From Burkholderia catarinensis (GTDB taxonomy: Bacteria > Pseudomonadota > Gammaproteobacteria > Burkholderiales > Burkholderiaceae), in the NCBI RefSeq assembly GCF_001883705.2, contig NZ_MDEQ02000017.1:1-64000 (forward strand): 64,000 nt of DNA, given 5' to 3'. Both the position numbers and the translations under genes were made by a program. Positions 9,901 to 17,694 of the stretch are shown here, piece by piece. Numbering within the stretch: the stretch's first letter is position 1; the number at the start of each line of letters is the position of its first letter. The notes under the pieces are model-generated. The model saw nothing but the letters and a program-made list of their open reading frames with translations. It was not told where the DNA came from and did no database searches.

Positions 9901-10407
9901 GGCAGGAACCGGCACCCATGTGGAGGCCGGCGTGTCCGCCCGGGCGGCCGCGGGTTGCGCGGGCGGTGTCGGTGCCGGTGTCGGTGCCGGTGCCGGTGCC
10001 GGTGCCGGTGCCGGTGTCAGTGTCGGTGGCGTTGCCGAGGCCGCAGGCAGCGGTGCGGCACAGGCCGCGCCGGACGAAGGCGTTTGCGTCGCGCTACCGG
10101 CTGTGGTCGCACCGGCTTTCGCACCGGCCAACTGGCCGCGCAGCGACGCGACTTCGCGCGTCAGTGTCTCGACGGTCGCTTCGAGGCGCGCGACGCGATC
10201 GGCGAGCGGTAAGGGCGTGGGGGGCGGCGTCGCGGGCATCGCGTCGGGTGCGGCGGGCTTGTTCCCGAGCTTGCGTTGCCGCAGCGCGTGCCCGATGCAG
10301 AACCCGACGGCGGCCCCGAGCAGCGCGCCGTTCGCGGCCGAGAAGTCCCCGATCAAGGCGGCGATGCCGCCCACGACAAAACCGATTCCGGCGAATGCCC
10401 AGTTCAA
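6982..10407 (-). CDS. DUF2339 polytopic membrane protein
   Basis: About 1141 residues. An N-terminal glycine-rich hydrophobic hairpin is followed by a coiled-coil stretch (LADRVARLEATVETLTREV), a long Ala/Pro-rich linker with a Pro-Ala dipeptide tract, and then roughly two dozen hydrophobic segments characteristic of DUF2339. I place the start at a TTG (10405-10407) because AGGGAG lies 7 bases upstream and the hydrophobic region begins immediately; a GTG 7 codons earlier would leave no ribosome-binding site. The stop overlaps the DUF3999 start. Function unknown; probably a cell-envelope protein. Confidence 0.82.
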   Translation of the reverse strand: MNWAFAGIGFVVGGIAALIGDFSAANGALLGAAVGFCIGHALRQRKLGNKPAAPDAMPATPPPTPLPLADRVARLEATVETLTREVASLRGQLAGAKAGATTAGSATQTPSSGAACAAPLPAASATPPTLTPAPAPAPAPAPTPAPTPPAQPAAARADTPASTWVPVPAAVPAPATAAPAAGNPAANAPATPARPAPPAPREPGIAERAFRAARDWLLGGNTVVRVGIIVLFFGVAFLLKYAADNSMLPIEFRLAGTALAAAALLAIGWRVRTRRSAYGLVLQGGGVGILYLTIFAATKLYTLLPVGAAFPLMVAVCALSAFLAVRQNALPLAFMGSAGGFLAPVLLSTGQGNHVALFSYYALLNAGIFAIAWFKAWRPLNLLGFVFTFTIGSAWGVTAYRPALFASTEPFLILFFLMYVGIALLYAVKRELALRHYVDGTLVFGTPIVATALQAALVKDMPFGLAWSAVALSAFYVAVAAWLARRRDRLALLFESTLALAVIFATLAVPLAFSGPTTSAAWAIEGAAVVWLGVREKRLLRFGFGLLMQVAAAGAFFTSLLGPADTTALPVLNSPTIAMLLIALAGLFTGWWLHGRREARAWHAWMPEIGAAAAAWGLLWWISGGLHEILVYASRHVDLHADRFVVDTTALFAAGTAWLAHVARRRLAWPLAEWPALALTPVLALLALRAFDAHEAPLSGMGAFAWPVAVGACLALLWRQSRGAAGAEPAKGAAPGIGQSVAAGIIAPLHTLTFWTLCGLLSLEGFWRLRAFVPEGAWSWSAWAYGFGVLLLLVSGPGSRLRWPVAAFPRAYQVWGAAPLAALLWLWSIASVISDGDAAPLFWLPLLNPLDIAQSLVFVAFAAWLRRLKALGIAWHPRVVDYAAIATVFLWFNALMLRTLHHRFHLAYDIDTVLSSFGIQQVFMVGWSLFAFAGMWLTRRDGIARVCALASLPLIVVMWAWTFYANFTQDGGSWARVPLFNPLDLVLAVVYALAASWFVRARKLGWSFGKYRVELLSAAGATAFLWLNAILLRTLHHWAGVPYEFGAMAESTLVQASVSVYWTLCALAITIWATRRGLRPLWFVGAALLALTVVKLFLFDLSHVTGIERIVSFIGIGVLLLLIGYFSPLPPKAAAQQDDAR
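9964..10020. repeat. Hexanucleotide GGTGCC-type repeat tract inside the DUF2339 gene
   Basis: On the + strand the unit GGTGTC/GGTGCC recurs about nine times in tandem, encoding the Pro-Ala dipeptide linker of the DUF2339 protein on the minus strand. The unit is a multiple of three, so copy-number changes would lengthen or shorten the linker without shifting the frame. Confidence 0.7.
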
Positions 10408-11015
10408 CGCCTTGCTCCCTCTCACTATCGTTATCGTCCGTCGATCCTGGATCGAGGCGGTTTCAGCACGGCCGGCAGGCGAACCGGCATGCGCGTGCCG
10501 TCGGCGGACCATCGTGCGAAAGGCCCGCGGCAACGTCGCGATCAGCGTGTTTGCGGGGAATGTATCACAGCGGTCGTCGCGGATTTTGGGGGTTGGCGCG
10601 GTATCGCGGCGTGCGCCGTCCGGTGCCGCCGCGCGGCCTTTTGCACGGTCATGCTTTTTACTGGTGAATGCGGTGTCTTCTTTCGTCTGAGAAGAGCGGC
10701 GCCGGATCGGACGTGAAATTGTCGCAAAGCGACGCGCGCCCGATGCGAATTGGCGCAAAACGCCATGCGATGCGCGGCGCGCTGCTGCGCACAAGTCCGG
10801 CGTGCGATGCCCGCCGTTGCTGGGTGTGCGCGTATTGCGCTGCCGCAATCGGGTGCCGCCGGGCGGCGCGGCCCGCCAGGCGGGGCTGGAGGCCGTGTCG
10901 TATTTGCGCAAGCGTTTGTCGTAATTCGTCGGCAGGTCGGGGTTTTTTCTGGCAACTATGTAGGCACGCTATGAAACAAACGTGTGAGTCCCCGCTACAC
11001 GAGGAGAAGGTTTCG
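10408..11015 (+). promoter_or_regulatory. Long upstream region of choV with four short dyads
   Basis: No convincing gene lies in these 608 bases. It contains four inverted repeats: GTCGC-AAA-GCGAC (10721-10733), TGGCG-CAAAA-CGCCA (10751-10765), ATTGCG-CTGC-CGCAAT (10834-10849) and the palindrome TTGCGCAA (10904-10911). They precede the choline transporter and may be regulator sites, but no consensus can be asserted. Its far end must also hold the promoter for the divergent DUF2339-DUF3999 genes. Confidence 0.4.
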
Positions 11016-12185
11016 ATGGATGCCCCCAAGGTTGTGGTCGAAGGTCTGTGCAAGGTGTTTGGAAGTAATCCGCAGCAGGCGCTCGACATGCTCGCCGCCG
11101 GTGCGACGAAGGACGATGTGCTCAAGCGCACCGGTCAGGTCGTCGGCGTGCACAACGTCTCCTTCGATGTGCAGGAAGGCGAAATTTTCGTGCTGATGGG
11201 CCTGTCCGGCTCCGGCAAATCCACGCTGATCCGCCTCGTGAACCGGCTGGTCGATCCGAGCGCCGGCAAGGTGATGATCGACGGGCTCGATGTCGCGTCG
11301 GCGCGCCGCTCCGCGCTGACCGCGCTGCGCCGCAAGGACATGAGCATGGTGTTCCAGTCGTTCGCGCTGATGCCGCATCGCAGCGTGGTGTCGAATGCCG
11401 CGTTCGGCCTGGAGGTCGCGGGCGTCGGCAAGAAGGAGCGCGAGCGCCGTGCGATGGACGTGCTCGAGCAGGTCGGCCTCGCCCCGTTTTCGCACAAGCT
11501 GCCGTCCGAGCTGTCGGGCGGCATGCAGCAGCGCGTCGGCCTCGCCCGCGCGCTGGCCGTGAACCCGTCGCTGATGATCATGGACGAGGCGTTCTCCGCG
11601 CTCGATCCGCTCAAGCGCAGGGAAATGCAGGATGTGCTGCTGCAACTGCAGAAGGAGCAACGCCGCACGATCATGTTCGTGTCGCACGATCTCGAGGAAG
11701 CGCTGCGCATCGGCAACCGCATCGCGATCATGGAAGGCGGCCGGCTCGTGCAGGTCGGCACGCCGCAGGACATCATCGCGAACCCGGCCGACGATTACGT
11801 GCGCGCGTTCTTCGACGGCATCGACACCAGCCGCTACCTCACCGCCGCCGACCTGATGCAGACGGGCGCCGTGCCGATCGTGTCGAAGTGCGATGCCGCG
11901 AACGTCGCGGCGACGCTGAACGGCAGTGCCGATTACGCGTTCGTGCTCGACGCCCAGCGCAAGATTCGCGGCTTCGTCACGCGCGAGGCGATCGGTGAGG
12001 CCACGCCGTCGGTGCGGCCGATCGAAAGCATCCGGCACGATGCGTCGCTCGAACATGTCGTCGCGCGTGTGGTCGCGAGCCCGAATGCACTGCCCGTCGT
12101 CGACGACGACGGCTGCTACTGCGGCTCGGTCGATCGTGCGCTCATCCTGAAGGCCATCACGCGTTCGCGAGGCTCCCATGTCTGA
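11016..12185 (+). CDS. choV: Choline ABC transporter, ATP-binding subunit
   Basis: A 389-residue ABC ATPase of the ProV/ChoV type. The long N-terminal region with VFGSNPQQALDMLAAG is typical of quaternary-amine importers. Walker A is GLSGSGKST (about 62-70), the signature is LSGGMQQRVGLARAL, and Walker B is LMIMDEAFSALD. The C-terminal third is the regulatory CBS-like region. A strong AGGAGAAGG lies 5 bases upstream of the ATG. The gene overlaps choW by 8 bases. With the ChoX-type binding protein encoded 2 kb away it forms a choline or betaine importer that energises uptake at the inner membrane. Confidence 0.92.
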   Translation: MDAPKVVVEGLCKVFGSNPQQALDMLAAGATKDDVLKRTGQVVGVHNVSFDVQEGEIFVLMGLSGSGKSTLIRLVNRLVDPSAGKVMIDGLDVASARRSALTALRRKDMSMVFQSFALMPHRSVVSNAAFGLEVAGVGKKERERRAMDVLEQVGLAPFSHKLPSELSGGMQQRVGLARALAVNPSLMIMDEAFSALDPLKRREMQDVLLQLQKEQRRTIMFVSHDLEEALRIGNRIAIMEGGRLVQVGTPQDIIANPADDYVRAFFDGIDTSRYLTAADLMQTGAVPIVSKCDAANVAATLNGSADYAFVLDAQRKIRGFVTREAIGEATPSVRPIESIRHDASLEHVVARVVASPNALPVVDDDGCYCGSVDRALILKAITRSRGSHV

Positions 12186-13074
12186 AATGATTCCGCTCGG
12201 TACCTGGGTCGACCAGTCCGTTCACTACCTGCTCGACCACGACGCGAAGACGTTCGATGCCATCGGTCAAGCGATCGAGGGGCTCGCGGCATTCGTCGAG
12301 CACGGCCTGCAGGCGATCCCGATGTGGCTGATGATGGCGATCTTCATCGGCGTCGGGCTGTGGCGGGTGGGCTGGCGGTTTGCGCTGTTCACCACCGCTG
12401 CGCTGCTGCTGATCTTCGCGACGGGCTTCTGGGACCAGACGGTCATCACGCTCGGCCTCACGCTGTCGTCGACGATCATCAGCCTCGTGCTCGGCATCCC
12501 GCTCGGCATCTGGGCCGCGAAGAGCAAGTGGGTCGCCGCGATCGTGCGTCCGATCCTCGACCTGATGCAGACGATGCCCGCCTTCGTCTACCTGATTCCG
12601 GCCGCGATGCTGTTCGGTCTCGGCCGCGTGCCGGGGATCCTGTCGACGGTGATCTTCGCGATGCCGCCCGCGGTGCGGCTGACGAGCCTCGGCATCCGCC
12701 ACGTGAACCGCGAGATCGTCGAAGCCGGCCAGGCCTTCGGCTGCACGCCGTGGCAACTGCTGTACAAGGTGCAGTTTCCGAACGCGCTGCCGTCGATCAT
12801 GCAGGGTGTGAACCAGACGATCATGATGGCGCTGTCGATGGTGATCATCGCGTCGATGGTCGGCGCGGGCGGTCTCGGCAACGACGTGCTCGCGAGTATC
12901 CAGCGCCTTGACATCGGCCTCGGTTTCGAAAGCGGTCTGTCGGTCGTGCTGCTCGCGATCATTCTCGACCGCATCACCGAGAGCTTCGGCCGCGCGCCGG
13001 GCACCGTGAAGGCACCGCTGTTCTCGGGCCTCAAGCATCTCTTTCGCGTGAAGGCTACACCCGCACAGGCCTGA
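12178..13074 (+). CDS. choW: Choline ABC transporter, permease subunit
   Basis: A 298-residue membrane protein with about six hydrophobic helices and the binding-protein-dependent permease domain (about residues 90-280). The EAGQAFGCTPWQLLYKVQFP stretch is the cytoplasmic EAA loop that docks on the ATPase. It resembles ProW/ChoW permeases of glycine betaine and choline importers. It overlaps choV by 8 bases, implying coupled translation. It is followed after 6 bases by a GC-rich hairpin. Confidence 0.92.
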   Translation: MSEMIPLGTWVDQSVHYLLDHDAKTFDAIGQAIEGLAAFVEHGLQAIPMWLMMAIFIGVGLWRVGWRFALFTTAALLLIFATGFWDQTVITLGLTLSSTIISLVLGIPLGIWAAKSKWVAAIVRPILDLMQTMPAFVYLIPAAMLFGLGRVPGILSTVIFAMPPAVRLTSLGIRHVNREIVEAGQAFGCTPWQLLYKVQFPNALPSIMQGVNQTIMMALSMVIIASMVGAGGLGNDVLASIQRLDIGLGFESGLSVVLLAIILDRITESFGRAPGTVKAPLFSGLKHLFRVKATPAQA

Positions 13075-13080
13075 CCGACT

Positions 13081-13106
13081 GGCGGCCGGCCCGTCTCCCG
13101 GCCGCC
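13081..13106 (+). terminator. GC-rich hairpin after choW
   Basis: GGCGGCCGG (13081-13089) pairs perfectly with CCGGCCGCC (13098-13106) around an 8-base loop, beginning 6 bases after the choW stop. The following TTCC is a poor T-tract, so termination may be partial. A second perfect hairpin (CCGCGGCC-TT-GGCCGCGG, 13129-13146) follows before the regulator gene. Confidence 0.5.
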
Positions 13107-13183
13107 TTCCCTGAATCGATAACGGCTTCCGCGGCCTTGGCCGCGGGGCTGGCCCCCTGCAACCTCCTCGCCAGGAGACCGAT

Positions 13184-14182
13184 GTGACGTCCGCCGTCGC
13201 TGTCGCGCCCGCCGCCTGCGTTTCACCGGTTTCGTCCCTCGCCCATTTCGGCTTCCTGACGCTGCCGAACTTCTCGATGATCGCGTTCTCGAGCGCGGTC
13301 GAAGTGCTTCGGATGGCGAACTACGTCGGGCGCGCCGATCATTACCGGTGGTCGATCTACTCGCTCGACGGCGCCCCCGCGCATGCCAGCAACGGCATCG
13401 CGGTGCGGCCCACGCAGGCGCTCGACTACACGGACCTGCCCGACGTGATGATCGTGTGCGGCGGCATCCGCATCCGCGACGTGGTCGACGAGGGCGCGCG
13501 CGATACGCTCGCGGCGCTCGCCGAACGCGGGCTGCCGCTCGGCGGCATCTGCACGGGCGCGTACGCGCTGATGTCGAGCGGGCTGCTCGACGGCTATCGC
13601 TGCACCGTGCACTGGGAGAACCTGTCCGCGCTGCATGCCGAGTTTCCGCAGGTCGGTTTCGCCGATGAACTATTCGTTGTCGATCGCGACCGGCTGACCT
13701 GCACGGGCGGCACCGCGCCGCTCGACCTGATGCTGAACCTCGTCGGCATGCGGTTCGGCCAGCAGCTGGCCGCGCAGGTGTCGGAGCAGTTCATCCTGGA
13801 GCGTATCCGCAGTTCGACCGACACGCAGCCGATTCCCGTCGATGCGCGCGTCGGCTTCTCGCGCGCCGAGCTGATCGAGGTCGTGCGGCTGATGGAGGCG
13901 AATATCGAGGAGCCGCTGTCGCTCGAGGAACTCGCGCGGCTCGTGCGGCTGTCGCAGCGGCACCTGCAGCGGATGTTCAAGGTGTACCTGAACGTGTCGC
14001 CGACCCACTATTACCTGACGCTGCGGCTGAAGCGCGCCCGCGACCTGCTGCGCACGACCGACGCGTCGATCGCGCGCGTGACGACGGTCTGCGGCTTCCA
14101 TTCGCCGTGTCATTTCAGCAAGGCATACCGCGCGCAGTTCGGCCATGCGCCGAGCTACGAGCGCAGGTTGCCGGGGCGCTGA
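13184..14182 (+). CDS. GlxA-type AraC transcription regulator of the choline locus
   Basis: A 332-residue protein with a DJ-1/PfpI-like N-terminal domain (about 20-190, with GGICTGAYALMSSGLL around the nucleophile-elbow Cys) and a C-terminal AraC helix-turn-helix pair (about 225-325, LEELARLVRLSQRHLQRMF). This layout matches GbdR-like regulators of choline, betaine and carnitine catabolism. The GTG at 13184 is preceded by CAGGAGA. It lies between choVW and choX, so control of choline import is likely. Whether the ligand is betaine, dimethylglycine or another amine cannot be read from sequence. Confidence 0.85.
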   Translation: MTSAVAVAPAACVSPVSSLAHFGFLTLPNFSMIAFSSAVEVLRMANYVGRADHYRWSIYSLDGAPAHASNGIAVRPTQALDYTDLPDVMIVCGGIRIRDVVDEGARDTLAALAERGLPLGGICTGAYALMSSGLLDGYRCTVHWENLSALHAEFPQVGFADELFVVDRDRLTCTGGTAPLDLMLNLVGMRFGQQLAAQVSEQFILERIRSSTDTQPIPVDARVGFSRAELIEVVRLMEANIEEPLSLEELARLVRLSQRHLQRMFKVYLNVSPTHYYLTLRLKRARDLLRTTDASIARVTTVCGFHSPCHFSKAYRAQFGHAPSYERRLPGR

Positions 14183-14280
14183 CCCGAGAGAATCATTATC
14201 GCGACGTCGCCGGGATCGCGGCGCGCGGCTTCAATAAACGATCCCGCATTGCAAACGACATCACTTTGAGGAGAAGAAAG

Positions 14281-15228
14281 ATGAAGCGCCTATTGATCGC
14301 AGCGGTGTGCGGGGTCGGGATAACCGCGCCGATGTCGGCCGTTTATGCGGCCGATCCGCCCGTATGCAAGAACGTGCGCTTCGCGGATGTCGGCTGGTCC
14401 GACATCGCGGCGACCACGGGCCTGGCGTCGACGATGCTGCAGGGGCTCGGCTACAACCCGACCAAGACAATCGCATCGGTGCCGATCACGTTCGCCGGGA
14501 TCAAGAGCAAGCAGATCGACGTGTTCCTCGGCTACTGGTCGCCGACCATGGACCCGATCATCCAGCCGTTCACGAAGGCCGGCACGATCAAGGTGCTCGC
14601 GACGCCGAACCTGACCGGCGCGAAATACACGCTCGCGGTGCCCGACTACGTGTACCAGGGCGGCCTGAAGTCGTTCGCGGATATCCAGAAGTACGCGGAC
14701 AAGCTCAACGGCAAGATCTACGGGATCGAGCCGGGCAACGACGGCAATGCGCTGATCAAGAAGATGATCGACGGCAACCAGTTCGGCCTCGGCAAGTTCA
14801 AGCTGGTCGAGTCGAGCGAGGCCGGGATGCTGGTCGAGGTGAACCGCGCGGCCCGCGACAAGCAGTGGATCGTGTTCCTCGGCTGGGAACCGCATCCGAT
14901 GAACGTGCAGATGAAGATCGACTACCTGACCGGCGGCGACGACGTGTTCGGCCCGAACTACGGCGAAGCGAAGGTGCTGACGGCAACGCCGCCCGACTAC
15001 TCGCAGCGCTGCCCGAACGTCGCGAAGTTCGTGTCGAACCTGCAGTTCACGACGTCGATCGAGAACCACGTGATGATGCCGATCATGAACAAGGAAGACC
15101 CGAACAAGGCGGCGGCCGAATGGCTGAAGGCGAACCCGCAGGCGCTCGACAAGTGGCTCGCGGGCGTGACGACGCTCGACGGCAAGCCGGGGCTGCCGGC
15201 GGTGAAGGCGTACCTCGGCGTGCATTGA
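14281..15228 (+). CDS. choX: Choline ABC transporter, periplasmic binding protein
   Basis: A 315-residue exported protein: signal peptide of about 23 residues ending VYAAD, then an OpuAC-type substrate-binding fold. The VGWSDIAATTGLAST segment, the aromatic GYWSPTM stretch and FLGWEPHPMN are the pattern of ChoX-type choline-binding proteins, where aromatic residues cage the trimethylammonium group. GAGGAGA precedes the ATG. It is 98 bases after the regulator and ends at a strong terminator. Choline is the best guess; acetylcholine or betaine is possible. Confidence 0.9.
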   Translation: MKRLLIAAVCGVGITAPMSAVYAADPPVCKNVRFADVGWSDIAATTGLASTMLQGLGYNPTKTIASVPITFAGIKSKQIDVFLGYWSPTMDPIIQPFTKAGTIKVLATPNLTGAKYTLAVPDYVYQGGLKSFADIQKYADKLNGKIYGIEPGNDGNALIKKMIDGNQFGLGKFKLVESSEAGMLVEVNRAARDKQWIVFLGWEPHPMNVQMKIDYLTGGDDVFGPNYGEAKVLTATPPDYSQRCPNVAKFVSNLQFTTSIENHVMMPIMNKEDPNKAAAEWLKANPQALDKWLAGVTTLDGKPGLPAVKAYLGVH

Positions 15229-15280
15229 GTCTGGCGCGTCGGCCTTCGCGGTTTCGGCCGGAAGTCCGACGTGTTCCCGG

Positions 15281-15319
15281 GCCGGCGGAAGCAGGGTGTC
15301 CTGCTTCCGCCGGCTTTTT
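15281..15319 (+). terminator. Rho-independent terminator after choX
   Basis: A perfect 15-bp stem (15281-15295 with 15300-15314) closes a GTGT loop and is followed by five T residues. It begins 53 bases after the choX stop and is the clearest intrinsic terminator in the window. Confidence 0.92.
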
Positions 15320-15395
15320 GCTGTCCGCTTCAGGCTCGGCCCGATGGTCGGCGGACGATGCGTTAGACTGCTCGATCCCGATCGAGGAGGCGGCA

Positions 15396-15524
15396 ATGAT
15401 CCGCAACACGCTTGGTGCATCCGGATGGCAACGCGAAGTCGGCACGCGGCTGAACGGCGCGCGCGCTTCGCTCGACGCAGGCTGCAGCCGGACGATGCAG
15501 CGCCCCGGCCATTCGGTCGCATGA
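15396..15524 (+). CDS. Possible 42-residue leader ORF coupled to the TRIC channel gene
   Basis: A short frame starts at an ATG preceded by GAGGAGG at a 5-base gap, a much better ribosome-binding site than that of the next gene. It encodes 42 residues beginning MIRNTLGASGWQRE and its stop overlaps the downstream start by ATGA. I recognise no domain. It could be a translated leader that couples expression, or the remnant of a longer gene. Conservation would decide. Confidence 0.35.
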   Translation: MIRNTLGASGWQREVGTRLNGARASLDAGCSRTMQRPGHSVA

Positions 15525-16147
15525 AGCGCATCGAGCAAGTCGTGCTCGCCGCCGATCTCGCGGGCACGGTGGTGTTCGCGATCGAGGGGGCCAATGCGGC
15601 GATCGGCGCCGGACTCGACCTGTTCGGGGTGATGGTGCTGTCGCTCGTCGTCGCGCTCGGCGGCGGCGTGATCCGCGATCTGTTGATCGGCGCACGGCCG
15701 CCGAGTGCCGTGAGCGATTGGCGTTATCCGGCGCTCGCATTCGCTTCCGGGCTTTTCGCGTTTGTCTTTCACGCACGGGTGGCCGCGTTTTCGTCGTCGC
15801 TGCTCACGACGCTCGATGCGGCCGGCCTGGCGTTGTTCGCGGTCGCGGGCGCGGTGAAGGCGCTCGAATTCCGGGTTCACCCGTTCATTGCGACGCTGAT
15901 GGGCGCCGTTACCGGCTGCGGTGGCGGCGTCGTGCGCGATCTTCTGCTCGCGCGGGTGCCGGTCGTACTGGTCACGGACATTTATGCGAGCGCTGCGCTG
16001 CTCGGCGCGGTGTTCGTCGTCGCGTGCAGGCGACTCGGTTGTCCGCCGGTGGTCGCGGCCGTGCTGGGTGGCGTCGCATGTTTTGCGCTTCGAATGGCGG
16101 CGGTGCGCTTCGGTTGGCAACTGCCGAAAATTGCCGCGGGCGCGTGA
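15521..16147 (+). CDS. TRIC-type (UPF0126/YicG-like) cation channel family protein
   Basis: A 208-residue membrane protein with two internal repeats of three helices each. Both repeats carry the hallmark GGGxxRDLL motif (about 47-55 and 134-142), the signature of prokaryotic relatives of trimeric intracellular cation channels. The ATG at 15521 overlaps the stop of a 42-codon ORF. The protein probably conducts monovalent cations or small solutes across the inner membrane. The physiological role is unknown. Confidence 0.88.
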   Translation: MKRIEQVVLAADLAGTVVFAIEGANAAIGAGLDLFGVMVLSLVVALGGGVIRDLLIGARPPSAVSDWRYPALAFASGLFAFVFHARVAAFSSSLLTTLDAAGLALFAVAGAVKALEFRVHPFIATLMGAVTGCGGGVVRDLLLARVPVVLVTDIYASAALLGAVFVVACRRLGCPPVVAAVLGGVACFALRMAAVRFGWQLPKIAAGA

Positions 16148-16156
16148 GCGTCCGGC

Positions 16157-16582
16157 TCACACCCCCTTCGTCGCCGCCGGCACGTCGAACACGCGATCGA
16201 ACGCCCACTGGAATACGAACGCATAGCAGAAGAAGAACGCGAACAGCCCGATATCGACGACGAACGCGTCGAGCCACGAGATGTCGAGCCACCACGACAC
16301 GACGGGCACGAGCATGAAGATCAGCCCGCCTTCGAATCCGGCGGCATGCAGGATCCGCCGCCCGAGCGTGCGCACCGGCTGCCGGCGCGATGCTTCCCAG
16401 CGCTCGAACAGCGCGTTGAAGATCATGTTCCACAGCAGCGCGATCGCCGACATCGTCGCCGACAGCGCACCCGAATAGACGAGGTCCTGCCTGAAGATCG
16501 CCGCGATCACCGGCGAGATGCAGGAAATGGCGATCGCTTCGTAAAGCACCGCCTGCGTGATCCTGCGCGGGAAGCCTTGCAC
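16157..16582 (-). CDS. PACE family (chlorhexidine-type) efflux transporter
   Basis: A 141-residue protein with four predicted membrane helices arranged as two similar pairs, matching the tandem bacterial transmembrane pair architecture of PACE proteins (the AceI family). Hallmarks include an RxxxHxxxFEGGLI-like segment (RRILHAAGFEGGLI) and a conserved Glu in the first helix (VLYEAIAI). The GTG start follows GGAGAAAC. PACE proteins export biocides such as chlorhexidine and short diamines by proton antiport. A LysR regulator is divergently transcribed, as is common for this family. Confidence 0.88.
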   Translation of the reverse strand: MQGFPRRITQAVLYEAIAISCISPVIAAIFRQDLVYSGALSATMSAIALLWNMIFNALFERWEASRRQPVRTLGRRILHAAGFEGGLIFMLVPVVSWWLDISWLDAFVVDIGLFAFFFCYAFVFQWAFDRVFDVPAATKGV

Positions 16583-16729
16583 GTTGTTTCTCCGGTTCGA
16601 CGGCAATCGCCGCGACACCGTGCCGCGACGTCCCGCAAGGCTACCCACGTTGCGCGCCCGCTTCAATTCACCTAATCTCACCCCGATTGAATCGAATTCA
16701 ACCCGGCCGCATCCGGCCCGCGAGGCCCC

Positions 16730-17662
16730 GTGTTTTCGAAAATTCCCCTGACCGCATTGCGTGTATTCGAGTCGTCGGCGCGGCTCGGCGCGTTCAAGGC
16801 GGCCGCGGACGAACTGTCCGTGACGCCGGCCGCCGTGTCGCACCAGATCAAGTCGCTCGAAAGCCGGCTCGGCGTGCTGCTGTTCGAGCGCGGTGCGAGC
16901 GGCGTGCGGCTGACGGAGGAGGGCGAGCGCCTGTTTCGCACGAGTCACGATGCGTTGCTTGCACTGAGCCAGGGACTCGACGCGGTGCGGCCCGAAGCGG
17001 CCGACGAGCGCACGCTCGTGCTGACCACCACGCCTGCATTTGCCGCGATGTGGCTGATTCCGCGCCTTGGCCGGTTCCGTCGCGTCGATCCGCAACTGCA
17101 CATCAAGGTCGAAACCGGCAACACGCTCGCCGATCTCGAACGCGATGCGCGGATCGATCTCGCGATTCGCGCGACGTCGCGCACGTTCCCGGCGCTGCAC
17201 GAGATTGCGTTGATCGACGAGTATTTCAGCGCGTATGCGGCCGCCGGGTTCGATGCGCATGACACCACGGACGAGCGGCTCGACCTGATCGAGACCGTGT
17301 GGGATACACCGCTGCCCGTGTCGATCGACTGGGCGTCGTGGTGTCGTGCGGCCGGCCGCGAAGCGTGGCTCGAACGCGCGGTATTTCGCCACTACGACGA
17401 CGAGCATTACGCGTTGCAGGCCGTGCTGCACGGGCAGGGCGTCGCGCTGCTGAGCTCCGTGCTGGCCTCCGAGCATGTCGCGCGCGGGACATTGATACTC
17501 GTCGAGCCGTCGGTGCGGCTCGCCGGCGCCCGTTTCGTCGCGCTATGCCGGCCCGGACGGGAGCGGGACCCGCAGGTGCGGCGATTTCTCGACTGGTTGG
17601 AAGAGGAGATTGCGCAGACGCGGGTGGCGGTGGCGCGGATGGGGACGAGTGTCGAGCGGTAA
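16730..17662 (+). CDS. LysR-family regulator (GcvA-like), divergent from PACE pump
   Basis: A 310-residue LysR-type regulator: N-terminal winged helix (about 1-65, with FKAAADELSVTPAAVSHQIK) and a C-terminal effector-binding domain (about 90-300). The recognition-helix sequence and the LPLTALRVFE-like beginning resemble the GcvA/AmpR subgroup. It starts at a GTG and shares a 147-base divergent promoter region with the PACE transporter gene, so it probably controls that gene. Its effector is unknown. Confidence 0.85.
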   Translation: MFSKIPLTALRVFESSARLGAFKAAADELSVTPAAVSHQIKSLESRLGVLLFERGASGVRLTEEGERLFRTSHDALLALSQGLDAVRPEAADERTLVLTTTPAFAAMWLIPRLGRFRRVDPQLHIKVETGNTLADLERDARIDLAIRATSRTFPALHEIALIDEYFSAYAAAGFDAHDTTDERLDLIETVWDTPLPVSIDWASWCRAAGREAWLERAVFRHYDDEHYALQAVLHGQGVALLSSVLASEHVARGTLILVEPSVRLAGARFVALCRPGRERDPQVRRFLDWLEEEIAQTRVAVARMGTSVER

Positions 17663-17694
17663 AGCGTGCGGCGCAACATGCCCGCCGCACGCCG

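Noticed and set aside
7000..10212. Very long open frame on the + strand opposite the DUF2339 gene
   Set aside because: Its protein is extremely rich in Arg, Gln and His, as expected from antisense reading of GC-rich coding DNA, and shows no domain. The minus-strand gene has clear membrane helices.
10750..10974. Short frame upstream of choV
   Set aside because: No domain, unusual composition, and the region has dyads more consistent with regulatory DNA.
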